A DNA stretch of 64,000 bases from Nageia nagi (Eukaryota; Pinophyta). The position numbers and the translations under genes were made by a program. The stretch lies in the NCBI GenBank assembly GCA_050084985.1, contig JBITNC010000001.1:133362001-133426000 (forward strand), read 5' to 3'. The number at the start of each line of letters is the position of its first letter. The first letter of the stretch is position 1. The notes beneath the pieces are model-generated. The model was not told the origin of the DNA, did no database searches, and saw nothing but the letters and a program-made list of their open reading frames with translations. Positions 23,591 to 34,487 of the stretch are shown here, piece after piece.

Positions 23591-23751
23591 TTTGGGCTTA
23601 AAGTTTTTGTGCCTATATATGCATCCCAACAGTGACAGTAGCATGACTAAAAACAAAATTGAAGGGAAAAAAATCATGCTAGACCGATAGGACCTTCTTC
23701 ATGTTTGAAGAACAATGTCTATCTTAAAAAATCATTATAAAATCTTTTCAC

Positions 23752-25257
23752 CTTTTCCAAGATTAACTCATGCACTGCATATTTAGTAGGGACCCTTGTG
23801 TGAGACGCATTCAGAGAGACCCGAAGCCAGTTCCGTAGGCCTTGTGGACCATAAATTTCCATCGGCCTTTTCTCCCCTGATGCAGTTAGTGCTATCCCAG
23901 CCATCAGACCTGTTCATGACCCAGAACAGATGATTAATATATATGACTTAAATGGCAAACTAAGATACTATCAACTAAACATAATCACACTAATCTAATA
24001 TTCTTAAGCTTATTTCAAAGGTTTCAGAATATCATACCTGGAAGGCCAAATATCTGATGTTTTGTAGCAAACCTTCATCAAGGTAAGCAAAAATTTCATA
24101 TGATGGGTCTAATATTTTCATAGCATTCGTATTGGAGTATTGTCTAAATTATACCTATGTTGTATCTTCATTTGATAAGAGAAAAGCATACACTATAGAT
24201 ATATAAAAAAATGGATACATGGTCACCATGCATGTGAGTGATAAATATCTTGTCAACTCCCCGCTGTCTAAATGGAGTTCGAAAGAACTGCTTTTGGGCA
24301 CCTTCACCGCAGTCAAAAAGGTACACTGTCCCTTCTGCAAACAGGTAAAAGCTAGAGATAAGAATTGGTCGGTTGTACAAGACACCCACAAATAAGCGTT
24401 CAGCCCTATCCACTATATTGTAATAAATAACCAAAATGTAATTCCTACAAAGTTTCTTTTATTCTATGGCAATAACTAACCAAAATGCAACAATCCCTAT
24501 GCAGTATCTTGTATTCTTTTTGAAAGGGCAGTAACTAACCAAAATGTAGTACAACTCTTAAGAGTTTTCAATGGTCAAATTTTATGGGTATAATTCATTG
24601 TCACAAGATGTTTCTGATGATGATAAACCACGAAGTGAGATCCAAAACCCCGAGATTCTCAAGAAGATTTCAACAATAAAATGTGCATGGTTTTAAGAGT
24701 CATATATTTCAGAAAATGGATTCTAGAAAATGTAACAACCTGATATACCAAAAAAAAAACTCTAAAAAGTAATTTCACTACATCAACAAAACCCCTAAAA
24801 AGACATAATACCTAATCGCAGAGCAATACATGAAGTGTTCCTGGTAGTTGTTGGCACAGAGGATGAGGTGCCAAGGAATACCAGCTGCATTCCCCTGTGG
24901 TCCTGGAAATCTGAACTCATATATACGTGCGATTTATCTTCACTCTCTCTCGTGTTCCCTGAATCAGACATTCGAAATTTAAAAAATTTTATACTAAGTA
25001 CAACCTTGCAAATACAATAATCAAGTGAGGATTTGAACCTTGACCTCCCAGGGAAAAGATAAAAAAAAAAAAAGTTTAAAAAGTAAATCCAGACTTCCAA
25101 CTTTCCTTTCTCTCTCTATATGTATATATGAAAGGAATGATGTACCATTGTTTGAGTATTTTGGTTTTGCAGAAATATTCCTGGCATTGCAATTATTTGC
25201 AGGAAGCCTCCGACTTCTGAGAAGCGAACCGCAAGCTCGAACAGGAGCAAATCTCAT
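23752..25257 (-). CDS. tRNase Z (RNase Z, ElaC/ELAC1 type), first five exons
   Basis: Exons on the minus strand: 25146-25257, 24812-24958, 24219-24334, 24038-24053 and 23752-23909. Every junction has GT/AG, and phases match throughout (1, 1, 0, 1, 0). The product is the N-terminal half of a metallo-beta-lactamase-fold endonuclease that trims pre-tRNA 3' trailers. Visible motifs are [31 protein letters not shown], the metal-binding THMHGDH, IFGLPGLMAG and [11 protein letters not shown]. Exon 1 ([17 protein letters not shown]) is arginine-rich with no acidic residue, like an organelle transit peptide. The remaining metal-binding histidines and aspartate are not found before the copia remnant, so the gene either continues through a long intron or is truncated. 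The motifs resemble bacterial ElaC and animal ELAC1 more than the HSHMDH-bearing short plant forms I remember. Confidence 0.85.
24038..24053 (-). other. 16-nt microexon of the tRNase Z gene
   Basis: The minus strand reads ATATTTGGCCTTCCAG, bounded by CATCAG and GTATGA. It encodes IFGLP plus one base and restores the conserved HGDH-FGLPG-L block that exons 3 and 5 alone would break. Confidence 0.8.
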
Positions 25258-25258
25258 T

Positions 25259-25267
25259 CTATTTATA
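25259..25267 (-). promoter_or_regulatory. TATA box-like TATAAATAG at the tRNase Z 5' end
   Basis: TATAAATAG on the minus strand ends one base before the ATG at 25257. If it is the real TATA box, transcription would start inside exon 1 and the upstream ATG would be skipped, leaving an in-frame ATG in exon 2. It may be coincidental. Confidence 0.35.
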
Positions 25268-26595
25268 GCAGTGTGGAAATTTCAGTTGGATTCAAACAAC
25301 AGCTTCAACAAGGTGTAAGGAATGATTTACTGCTCGCGGTTGCATAGATTTCTTTTTCAAATACGAAAAGAATTGAATGGCATAGCTTAAAGGCTTTGTA
25401 AACTCAAGTTATATTGTTAAGGATGAAAAGAATTGATTTTATATATATATAATCTTAGCTAATGATTTTATATATGATATTTTAGGAAATGATTTTGAAG
25501 GAAGATATATTCATGTTGGGAAGAGATACTTTAATACATAAATTAAATGTAAATCTTAGATAATTTGATATAATAAATATTTTTTTTGAGATTTTAGATA
25601 TCATATAATAAATATTTCATAATATCTTTTTTGATGACTAAGATGGAAGAAATATATCTTTCGATGCAATATCTTAATAACAATATTTTTGATGATGATT
25701 TTGACAAGAAAAAATATTCATAAAATTTTATTTTTTTTTAATTATTTTATTTATATTTCCATTTATTATAATTAAAATAAAACATATATATTTAATTTAT
25801 AAGTTTATTTATTTATATTATTTTATAGATATTTAAAATAATGATACCATTATTTAGCTACGATTAATTATTTTAATCATATTTGTAAGGTTGTTACATA
25901 TAGCTATTTTGATTTGATTTTGGTCTTTTTCTTTTATATTTATTTTATTATATTATGTATTTTTAGATTGTTTTATCATCGAAGATTCATTATATTTGAA
26001 AAAGAATACCAAGCAGTACATTTGTTAAGATAATTTTAACTTTATTTAAATAAGATTAATATTTCATTTGTTCCCACTTTATGATTGGACATACTTATTA
26101 CCTATAATTTGACATTTGACAAAATACATCCATCCATTGTAATGGAGATTTATTATTTACTTAACAAGGCTTAAATTTTATCAAGAAAACATCATTAATT
26201 AAAGCATGACCCTTTTCTAGAAAACCTAGAGGTTGTTGCAGCAAAAGACACAATAAAGAAATTTATCATAGGTTACAAATAGTAGAAGATACAACAAAGA
26301 AATTTATTATAGGTTACAAATAGCAAAAGATACTTGACAAAACCCAAAGGAACCAAATCTAGGTCTACAAAGGCAAAATATTAATATCCAAATATTTGAG
26401 CTTTGTTAGGGTTTGCATGTCATTCCACCATCCTTGTAATCCATACCGTAGTCCTTTCTTGTGGGATCTTGTTACCTTGCATTTACTATGGATATGTGGA
26501 ATTATTCTTCATTATTTATTAATCATGGAATATTTGGGGTCCAATAGATCTTATTCATAAGTACTTTATTCATTAGAGCCTTATGAATTTATCAT
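25268..26595. other. AT-rich spacer, no gene seen
   Basis: The region upstream of the tRNase Z gene is dominated by A/T tracts, with many stops in all frames. Bases 26225-26335 contain two near-identical copies of AAGAAATTTATCATAGGTTACAAATAG-like sequence about 50 bases apart. Nothing else is recognised. Confidence 0.5.
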
Positions 26596-27085
26596 TGAGA
26601 TTTGGTACTCTCAACGTGTTATGTCTCCAAGAGATTAAGATTAATAACTTTATTATTTTGAGTATGTGTTTCTTTATCTGGCCCTGAGGCCATTTTCTCA
26701 ATAACTCTCATCCAGATGGTAGGGGTGTAGTTGTCATCTTTATTTTCAAGACCTTGAATACCCATCTCCTCACTTGGGGTTGTGACTCGACATCTTATAT
26801 TGTTTAGGTTATCCTTGAGATTGTTGGATGCCTCCTTGGTATTCTCAATATTGATATGCCTAATGATGCTTTAGTTTATTTCTCACTACATAAGTGTATT
26901 GGTTTATCCCTTCCCCAGGTAACCCTTCTCGTTTACGAGGACTTCAACATGATTGAAAATGCAAATGATAAAGTGGCGTTCCTCTCCATGTGTTGGGCAA
27001 CATGTGAGCAAGAGGCTTAGTTCTTTATGGAGAAAAAGCTTGGCTTATTTGACCCTACTGCATGAGTCATTCTCCATCCTTTTCC
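26596..27085 (+). pseudogene. LINE endonuclease fragment
   Basis: Broken plus-strand frames give the familiar order of a non-LTR endonuclease: LNVLCLQEIK (about 26616), DGRGVVVIF (about 26715) and EDFNMIENANDKVAFL (about 26938-26985), which matches the usual GDFN-M-E motif with G changed to E. Stops and frame changes are frequent. No RT follows before the gypsy insertion at 27186. It is a 5' fragment of a dead LINE. Confidence 0.6.
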
Positions 27086-27185
27086 ACTCATACCCAAATC
27101 TTGTGATTTAACCACCAATAAGAAAATAATAAAGTTTTAAAGTGGATAGATAAAGCCATCCTATCTTATCAAAGAGTTTTCTCTT

Positions 27186-28263
27186 TGATCCATAAACCAT
27201 AAGATTAAAAATTTTAATTTAACCTTGCCAAATGGATCATTTCACACTTAAAATAATTAAGTGCTTGTAAAGGGAAATCAGGAATAAACTTGTAAACACA
27301 GAGAAGAGAAAAGCATTCACCAAAGAAGAGACAAGCAAGATTTACCCTGGTTCACCTAATGTGGGCTACATCCAGCTCAAAAGCTCTCTCCTATCAATGG
27401 ATGGAATCACTTTACAAGGCCTCCAAGGTCCTTCAAAACCTCCTCTCACATTCACAATACACTCTCAACTCTGAAAATCACAACAAAATTGAAACAATTC
27501 TCGAAATCCTCCTTCTTCCCTCTTCTGTCCAATTTGCTCCCCTTTTATACAATTTTTGGAGCTAAAATTAGAGAGAATTACAACTAAGAATTTCAACAGA
27601 AAAGCCTATTTTTAGATACCCATTAACCTCCTTGATCTTTATGCCAAATTTGGGCTCAATTAGTTGCAAAAATATCCTAAAAATGAGCTCTGAATCTGAA
27701 AAACATGCTCTCTGGACTGTTACAGGCTTACAAGATAAACTCAGCCCAAAAATAGGGCCTTAGGCAAATCAAAAATCTTGAAAAACCTTTGAAAAATGCC
27801 AAAATATGTTAAAATACTCCAAAAATGGGCAGGTGCGCTGTGGTGCTGACACATGGCACATTTTGGGCAGAAGTCAAATGGTCAACAGGCAAGTAGGCTG
27901 ACTGGCTAGCTGATTGGGCGGTACACACAGGCGAATAGGTTTGCTGGCGGCTTGCGTGGGTAGGTCGCATGTGGGGTCGAGGTCATGGTCAACAGGTGGG
28001 TCAAACAAGTCCACGCGGCCCTCCATGCAGGTGCTGACTCTACTCCTCCTCTAATGTGGCCTCCAAGGTGGCGAGCGGGTCCTGCCATATTTGATTTTTT
28101 TTTTTTTAAATACTCAAAATAGACTTAAGGCCTTAACTTTCACATACGGACTCGGATTCTCGATCCGAAAGAAGCGTTGGAAAGCTGAAGATAAGATGAT
28201 TACAATGAACACACTAAAATGGAGATTACTAAATGTTGAAGGGATCCAAAAAAAATTGGATCA
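27186..28263 (-). repeat. gypsy 3' LTR (left copy)
   Basis: This 1078-bp LTR has a sense-strand TATA-like TATAAAAGGGG near 27545. About 170 bases downstream of it is the box that reads TGGTTCACCTAATGTGGGC then TACATCC on the plus strand (27349-27375). Confidence 0.93.
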
Positions 28264-28275
28264 TTCCTCCCCACT
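28264..28275 (-). promoter_or_regulatory. polypurine tract
   Basis: AGTGGGGAGGAA on the sense strand, directly abutting the 3' LTR. Confidence 0.85.
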
Positions 28276-28311
28276 GAGAGAGAGCTTTTGTCCCCAAAAG
28301 CATTTAGGATG

Positions 28312-30181
28312 ATGGAATGAGGTGAGGGTATAGCTCCCTCACCCGATCAACTGCATACCACTTGGCCTTATGTGGATGTTGGCCCTTCACTCTAATACGC
28401 CACACCTCATGTATGCCACTACGAGATGATCATTACTTCTTTTCCAATACTGCATCCTCAACCAACACATTCATGTGCTCAGGGGCTAAATCCTCAACTG
28501 ATGGTAACATGACATCTGTATCTTCTGCAACTAAGGCTGGTTCATACAACTTCAAGTTCTCAACATTAATAATAGAATACATTTGCATATAGGGTGGTAA
28601 GTCTAACCGAAATGCATTATCCCCAACTTGATCAATAATGGTAAATGGACTATACCTTATGGGTTTCAACTTCCTTCCCTCACCATGTTGTCTCTCCTTG
28701 CTAAGATGAAGCCATACCTGATCCCCAACCTGAAATTTATGATCCACACGATGACGATCATGCCTCTCCTTATACTTGGCTTGAATCTTCTCCAACTATT
28801 TTTTTACCTTTTGATGAATTAATCTAACCCTCTCAATAAAATTCTTCACCCTTTCCTCCTCATTATGAAGAACTATATCTTCATCACTTGTTGAAGCAAA
28901 AGCCATATCAAAAGGTGATTTTGGCAAAAAAACAAAATAAGTCTCAAAAGGTGATTTGTTAGTAGAAGAATGTAAAGCCCAATTATATGCATGCTATATA
29001 TAATTCAAATGCTCATCCCAAGTCTTAGGATGCTTACCACAATAACCTCATAATAGGTGTACTACTATCCTGTTTACAACCTCTGTTTGACCATCTATCT
29101 GTGGATGAAAAGCTATACTCCTCTTTAACTTAGTGTCCATCCTTTCCCACAAAGAAGTCCAAAACTTTCCAAGAAACCTAGAATCCCTGTCAGAAATGAT
29201 AGAAGTAAGAAGACCAAAATGTACCCACACATAAGTAAAGAAAATATTAGCTGCCTCTTAACCTGTCATAGTCTTTTTAAATGGGATTAGATTACACATC
29301 TTACTGAATCTATCCACAACCACATACAAATAATCATGACCTCTTTTAGACATAGGTAAACCTCCAACAAAATCCATAGAAATACTCTCCCATGGTCATG
29401 TAGGAACGGACAATGGCATATAAAGACCAACTTTCCTGTTATTGGGTTTGCTTACACTGCATAACATACAACCTCTGATATATCTAGATACATTTTCTTA
29501 CATTTTAGGCCAAAAATAATACCTTTGTAGATTAGCAAGAGTTTTTCCAACACCAAAGTGTCCTGAAATACAAGAAGTATGAGCTTCCCTAATCAAATCA
29601 TTTCTCTCACCATTAGGAATACAAAGTTTGCCCAAATGAAAAAGTAATCCATCATGCAAATGAAAGTCATGATTTCTAACCTCATTACCAAGACTCAATC
29701 TTTGATATACATTTTGGAAATCAGGATCAACCACATATTATTCTTTATACCCATCATGCATTAAAGAACTATTTTGCAGAATCACAACACTAGCAACTAT
29801 TTCAATTTCAAAAGGTTTCTGAAGATTAGGCAAAGCAAGTATTGGAACCTGACTAATTTTCTTTTTAAGCAAATCAAAAGCATGTTGTTCTTTTCCTCCC
29901 CACTAAAATCCATGACTCTTTCTTGTAAGAGCATGAAGCGGAGAAGCCATGTAAGAAAAATTAGCAATAAACTTGCATAAATATTGTATTGCCCTAAGAA
30001 AACTCCTAGTCTCTGTCACATTAGTGGGAGTAGGCCATTTCAACATAGCCTCAATTTTTGCAGGATCTATCCTCAATTGACCTTCACCTACAATGTGGCC
30101 AAGATAGATTAAACTCTTCCTAATAAACTCACACTTAGACATCTTCAAATAGAGTTTTGCTTCCCTTAAAACTTCAAACAC
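28312..30181 (-). pseudogene. gypsy RT C-terminus and integrase, RNase H deleted
   Basis: After the RT deletion the frame gives YLGHIVGEGQLRIDPAKIEA and ends at KPFEIE. At that point a second jump (about 29800) skips the RNase H core. Integrase follows with the zinc finger around HTSCISGHFGVGKTL and CMLCSVSK. The catalytic core shows SMDFVGGLP (D), SDRDSRF (D) and DGQTEVVNR (E). The C-terminal module contains HDRHRVDHKFQVGDQVWL. A short degenerate tail with KGQHPHKAKWYAVDRV resembles the end of chromovirus integrases. All three integrase acidic residues survive, but stops at about 28796, 29046, 29258 and 29496 kill the ORF. Confidence 0.85.
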
Positions 30182-32140
30182 TTTATGCCAAGTTCCATCT
30201 TTCTTTGGAATTATAACAATAGGAGATCCACATGGTGATGTTCTAGGTCTAATGACTTATTGATCTAACAATTCCTTGACTTGTTTCTTAATTTCTTCAT
30301 TTTCCAAAATAGCATTTCTATATAAGCCAATATTAGGAAGTGCAACATCAGGATGTAATTGAATCTCATGTTGTATATCTCTTTTAGGTGGAAGTTCTTT
30401 AGGTAATTGAAATAAATCTTCAAATTTAGAAATTACCTCTTTAACTTCTTCTTTGTATTGTGTTTCACAATCATCAAGTGCCTTTATGATTTCCACTTCA
30501 TCTTGAGATTTCACCATTGCAAGTATAAACATTTGTCCATTATGGATTAGTCTCTTTGCTTGTCCTACAGTAATCAAAGAAATATCCTTTTTCTTGCTTT
30601 GATGAGCACTAACCATGTATTCAATTCCATCTTTAATGAGTCTATATTTGTTTTCCTTTCTATAAAATAAAGCATCTCTTTCCCATAGATAAGGACTACC
30701 AAGCACAATCCCACAATTATCCAAAGGAACAACATCAAGTAAAACTTCATCAATGTAATCCCTATTAATCCCAAATTGCAACTTGCATTATTGTGTTACT
30801 TTCAACTTTGAATTGTTATTAACCCATCCCAATGGATATGGGTTTGGATGGGGTTGAGTAGTGAGTGTAAGTGATTTGACATACTTTTCTGCAATCAAAT
30901 TAGCTTGAGACCCAGAATCAAACAATGTATCAATTCTAGTCTTCTTAGCTTGCACCTTGATGTGAAAAAGTTCAATTTTCTTCTTTTCCTCATCTTCATT
31001 AGGTGTATTATGCAAAGCCATACATGTCATTTTCTCATCTACATCTGAACCATCTTCAATTTCACAAGTAACAGTATTTGTTTGCTTTCTTTGACCTTTA
31101 GGTTTAGGGCGTAATTCAGGATGCAATTTCCAACATTTAGCCTCTAAATGACCTTCTTTTTGATAATGTGCACATACATCTTTAGACTTTTGTGTAGTGG
31201 ACATAGTTTTCCTTTTCCCCTTTTCTTTATTCCTTTCAGAATCATCATTACTATTGTAATTGGAAGCATTATTCTTTTTCCCATCATTAACAAATTTTCC
31301 CCTTTCTTCTAAGTGAGTGGCTTGTACACAAACTTTATCCAAATCATTTGGATCAAACATCAAAATTGTATGCCTTAAATAATTATGCAAACCACCAATA
31401 TACTTAAGAAGAGTATCTTGGGAATCAAGAGGAATACCTAGCATTGTAGCTCTTCTTCGAAATTTCGTAGTGTACTCTTGCACACTTTGTCCTTTGCCTT
31501 GACGGAAAGTTTGCCATTCCATGATTGCCTTTTACCGATAACCCAAAGGATAAAATTGATTTCTAAGAAATTGTACAAAATGAGACCAAGAAGCAATACA
31601 AGCTTGAATAGATTCATTCTTACTTTGCAAACAACATTCCCACCAAACAAGTGCATTACCACTCATTTTAAGAGTTGCTAATTAGATTTTATCCTCATCT
31701 CTTACAATTCTTTGAATTCTACAATATACTTCAATTTGTTTTATCCAATGGTCTAATTTCTCAGCATTTACTTCTCCAATAAAAGTAGGCAAATCAAATT
31801 TAACTTTCAATTTCAAAGGAGAACTATGAAAAACACTATGTGTAACATCATTGTCAATTTTATTACTTTCACTAGTTTCACCTTCATTTTTCTTGTATTG
31901 TTGTTCTTGAAAATGTTGGAATTGTAGAGACATTTTCTGGAACATTATGGCAAGATCAGCAATTTGCTTCTCCACATTAGACCCTCCTTCATTGGCCATG
32001 GCTCCAAGCTCTCTTTGCTTCTTTAGCCAAACTCTAGAACCAATTTTTGGATCCTCCTCCACAAATTCTCCTTCTCCTTTCTTGCTTTGTGACCTAGTAT
32101 ACATGCAAGAACACTTTCCAAACACCAACAATAATCTCAA
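30182..32140 (-). pseudogene. gypsy gag-protease and RT N-terminus
   Basis: The gag open segment starts at 32140 (a tail of charged residues, then FDLPTFIGEVNAEKLDHWI) and is broken at 31680. It resumes with QTFRQGKGQSVQEYTTKFR (31460-31522). A knuckle-like CAHYQKEGHLEAKCW sits near 31140-31185. Protease shows TLFDSGSQANLI (about 30910) and, further on, IVLGSPYLWERDA (about 30690). The RT begins with PIVIIPKKDGTWHK and then jumps at about 30182 directly to FEVLREAKLYLKMSKCEF. The palm with the catalytic YxDD and several hundred bases are therefore gone. Stops also occur near 30788 and 30254. Confidence 0.85.
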
Positions 32141-32170
32141 AAATAGAGGTTATCCCAATGATTCAACTTG

Positions 32171-32182
32171 CTCTGATACCAA
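32171..32182 (-). promoter_or_regulatory. primer binding site, initiator tRNA-Met
   Basis: TGGTATCAGAGC on the minus strand, four bases inside the 5' LTR. Confidence 0.9.
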
Positions 32183-32186
32183 ACTT

Positions 32187-33264
32187 GATCCATAAACCAT
32201 AAGATTAAAAATTTCAATTTAACCTTGCCAAATGGATCATTTCACACTTAAAATAATTAAGTGCTTGTAAAGGGAAATCAGGAATAAACTTGTAAACACA
32301 GAGAAGAGAAAAGCATTCACCAAAGAAGAGACAAGCAAGATTTACCTTGGTTCACCCAATGTGGGCTACATCCAGCTCAAAAGCTCTCTACTATCAATGG
32401 GTGGAATCACTTTACAAGGCCTCCAAGGTCCTTCAAAACCTCCTCTCACATTCACAATACACTCTTAGCTCTGAAAATCACAACAAAACTAAAATAATTC
32501 CTGAAATCCTCCTTCTTCCCTCTTTTGTCCAATTTGCTCCCCTTTTATACAATTTTTGGAGCTAAAATTAGAGAGAATTACAACTAAGAATTTCAACAGA
32601 AAAGCCTATTTTTAGATACCCATTAACCTCCTTGATCTTTATGCCAAATTTGGACTCAATTGGTTGCAAAAATATCCTAAAAATGAGCTCTGAATCTAAA
32701 AAACATGCTCTCTGGACTGTTACAGGCTTACAAGATAAACTCAGCCCAAAAATAGGACCTTAGGCAAATCAAAAATCGAAAAACCTTTGAAAAATGCCAA
32801 AATATGTTAAAATACTCCAAAAATGGGTGGGTGCGCTATGGTGCTGACACATGGCACATTCTGGGTAGAAGTCAAACGATTAACAGGCGGGTAGGCTGAT
32901 TGGGCAGTACATGCAGGTAGACAGGTTTGCTGGTGGCTTGCGTGGGCAGGTCGTGCATGGGGTCAGGGTCACGATCAATAGGTGGGTCAAATAAGTCCAT
33001 GCGTCCCTCCACGTAGGTGTTGACTCTACTCCTCCTCTGACGTGGCCTCCACGGTGGCGGGCAGGTCCCACCATATTTGATTTTTTTTAGATTTTTTTTT
33101 TTTTTTTAAAATACTCAAAATAGACTTAAGGCCATAACTTTCACATATGAACTCGGATTCTTGATCTAAAAGAAGTGTTGGAAAGCTGAAGACAAGATGA
33201 TTACAATGAACACACTAAAATGGAGATTACTAAATGTTGAAGGGATCCAAATTTTTTTGGATCA
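32187..33264 (-). repeat. gypsy 5' LTR (right copy)
   Basis: Equal in length to the left copy and clearly homologous along its whole length, with scattered substitutions and small length changes in the T-rich runs. The same TATA and TGGTTCACCC boxes are present. Confidence 0.93.
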
Positions 33265-33288
33265 CTCTTTTACCTACCTTTCTTAATG

Positions 33289-34478
33289 AAATATTTTGAA
33301 CTAGGGCTAATCTAGAATCATACCAAAAGGGCTCACAAAAATACTTAAAATTCATTAAAATTAGTAATCAAGTTGTTAATGCACTTAAAACACCCAAAAT
33401 ATCATATTCAACAACTAGAAATGTAGACGTATAGCCTTAAGGAGCAAAATAGCAAGTAGAAAACCTAACATCCAGGTCCAAAAGCCAATATTGATGCCAA
33501 AAATACTAACATTTAGCCCAATAATGTTATATCTCAACAACTAAATAAACTCAAATAACCTCCACATCTAAGCAGTAATGGCAAGATAACACCAAGTAGT
33601 ATCCATAATTATAACGTATAGATTATCAGGGCCAAACTCATGGAATAGCATAAGAAAATAAGCCATAAAATATAATTACATGCCTTTGATATAGAGCAAT
33701 GATACCCTAGATGTAGTTTCTTTGAAATGATAAAAAATATAATAAAAATATCAAGATTATCTCATAGTAGTGGTAAGGCTTGCACCAACGCTTCCTACTC
33801 CTCAATTATGGTGGAGACACCAAGGTCCCACTAGCAGTTTTAGATAATCCAAGGTAATGCCAACACCCTTGGATAGCTATTTGGTCCTTTAAGGTGTGCT
33901 AACCCTTAAATAAGTGATACATATAACCTTAAGACTTCCTAGATCTCAACACCTCCCTTGGGGGTTTTTTTTTGCAAAAGGAAAAGGATGGAGTCGGTTC
34001 CTATATCTTGGAGAGGAGAGAATTAATCCAAATAAGCATATCTTCAAATGAGCTCTCATATTCCTTTTATAGACTCCAAATGACCTTCTTATTCTACATC
34101 CAACTCTAGATTCTTCCATAGTATCTTGGGATTAGCATAATCACCTTTAATGATTGGGATTTATTCTTGAAGTGAGAATTTGTATTATGTGTGTCTTGGG
34201 ATCCATGAAATTACATCTAACAGTATTAGATTGCATCTTCTATATGCTACACCTCCCTCTTGGAGTCTTTTAAGCCTTGGGATCAGTGTCTCTCTTGGAA
34301 TCATCATGCTATACTTCTAGTGGACTGTCGAGCTTAAAGGAAGCCAAATTATATTAGGAGGCCTCTAAATATCTCATGATGCAAATTACAATTCATTAAG
34401 ATCATGAATATGTAATGTCTCTCTAAAAGAGACTAATATTGCCTTTACAAATATAAATTGCCTTGGTATTACAAACTA
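33289..34478 (-). repeat. partial LTR, inverted relative to the LTR at 34488
   Basis: Read on the minus strand, this segment aligns with 34770-36001 of the plus strand. Shared words include ATACCAAGG, AGTATTAGTCTCCTT-like, GAAGATATGCTTATTTGGA, GGGTGTTGG-ATTACC-TGGATTATCT and a CTAGT-CAAAATATT end. The first 280 bases of the LTR are missing and no primer site follows. Together with its neighbour it forms a head-to-head inverted pair separated by about 290 bases. Confidence 0.75.
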
Positions 34479-34487
34479 CAATATTAT

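Larger units (their letters stand above)
27186..33264 (-). mobile_element. Ty3/gypsy LTR element with internal deletions
   Basis: The 6.1-kb minus-strand element has two 1078-bp LTRs that begin TGATCC and end GGATCA. The target duplication CTCTT lies at 27181-27185 and 33265-33269. A tRNA-Met primer site and a polypurine tract are present. By eye the LTRs differ at several dozen positions, so this insertion is clearly older than the copia at 4887. Its coding part is broken by stops, and the RT core and most of RNase H are missing, so it can only move with outside help. Confidence 0.94.
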
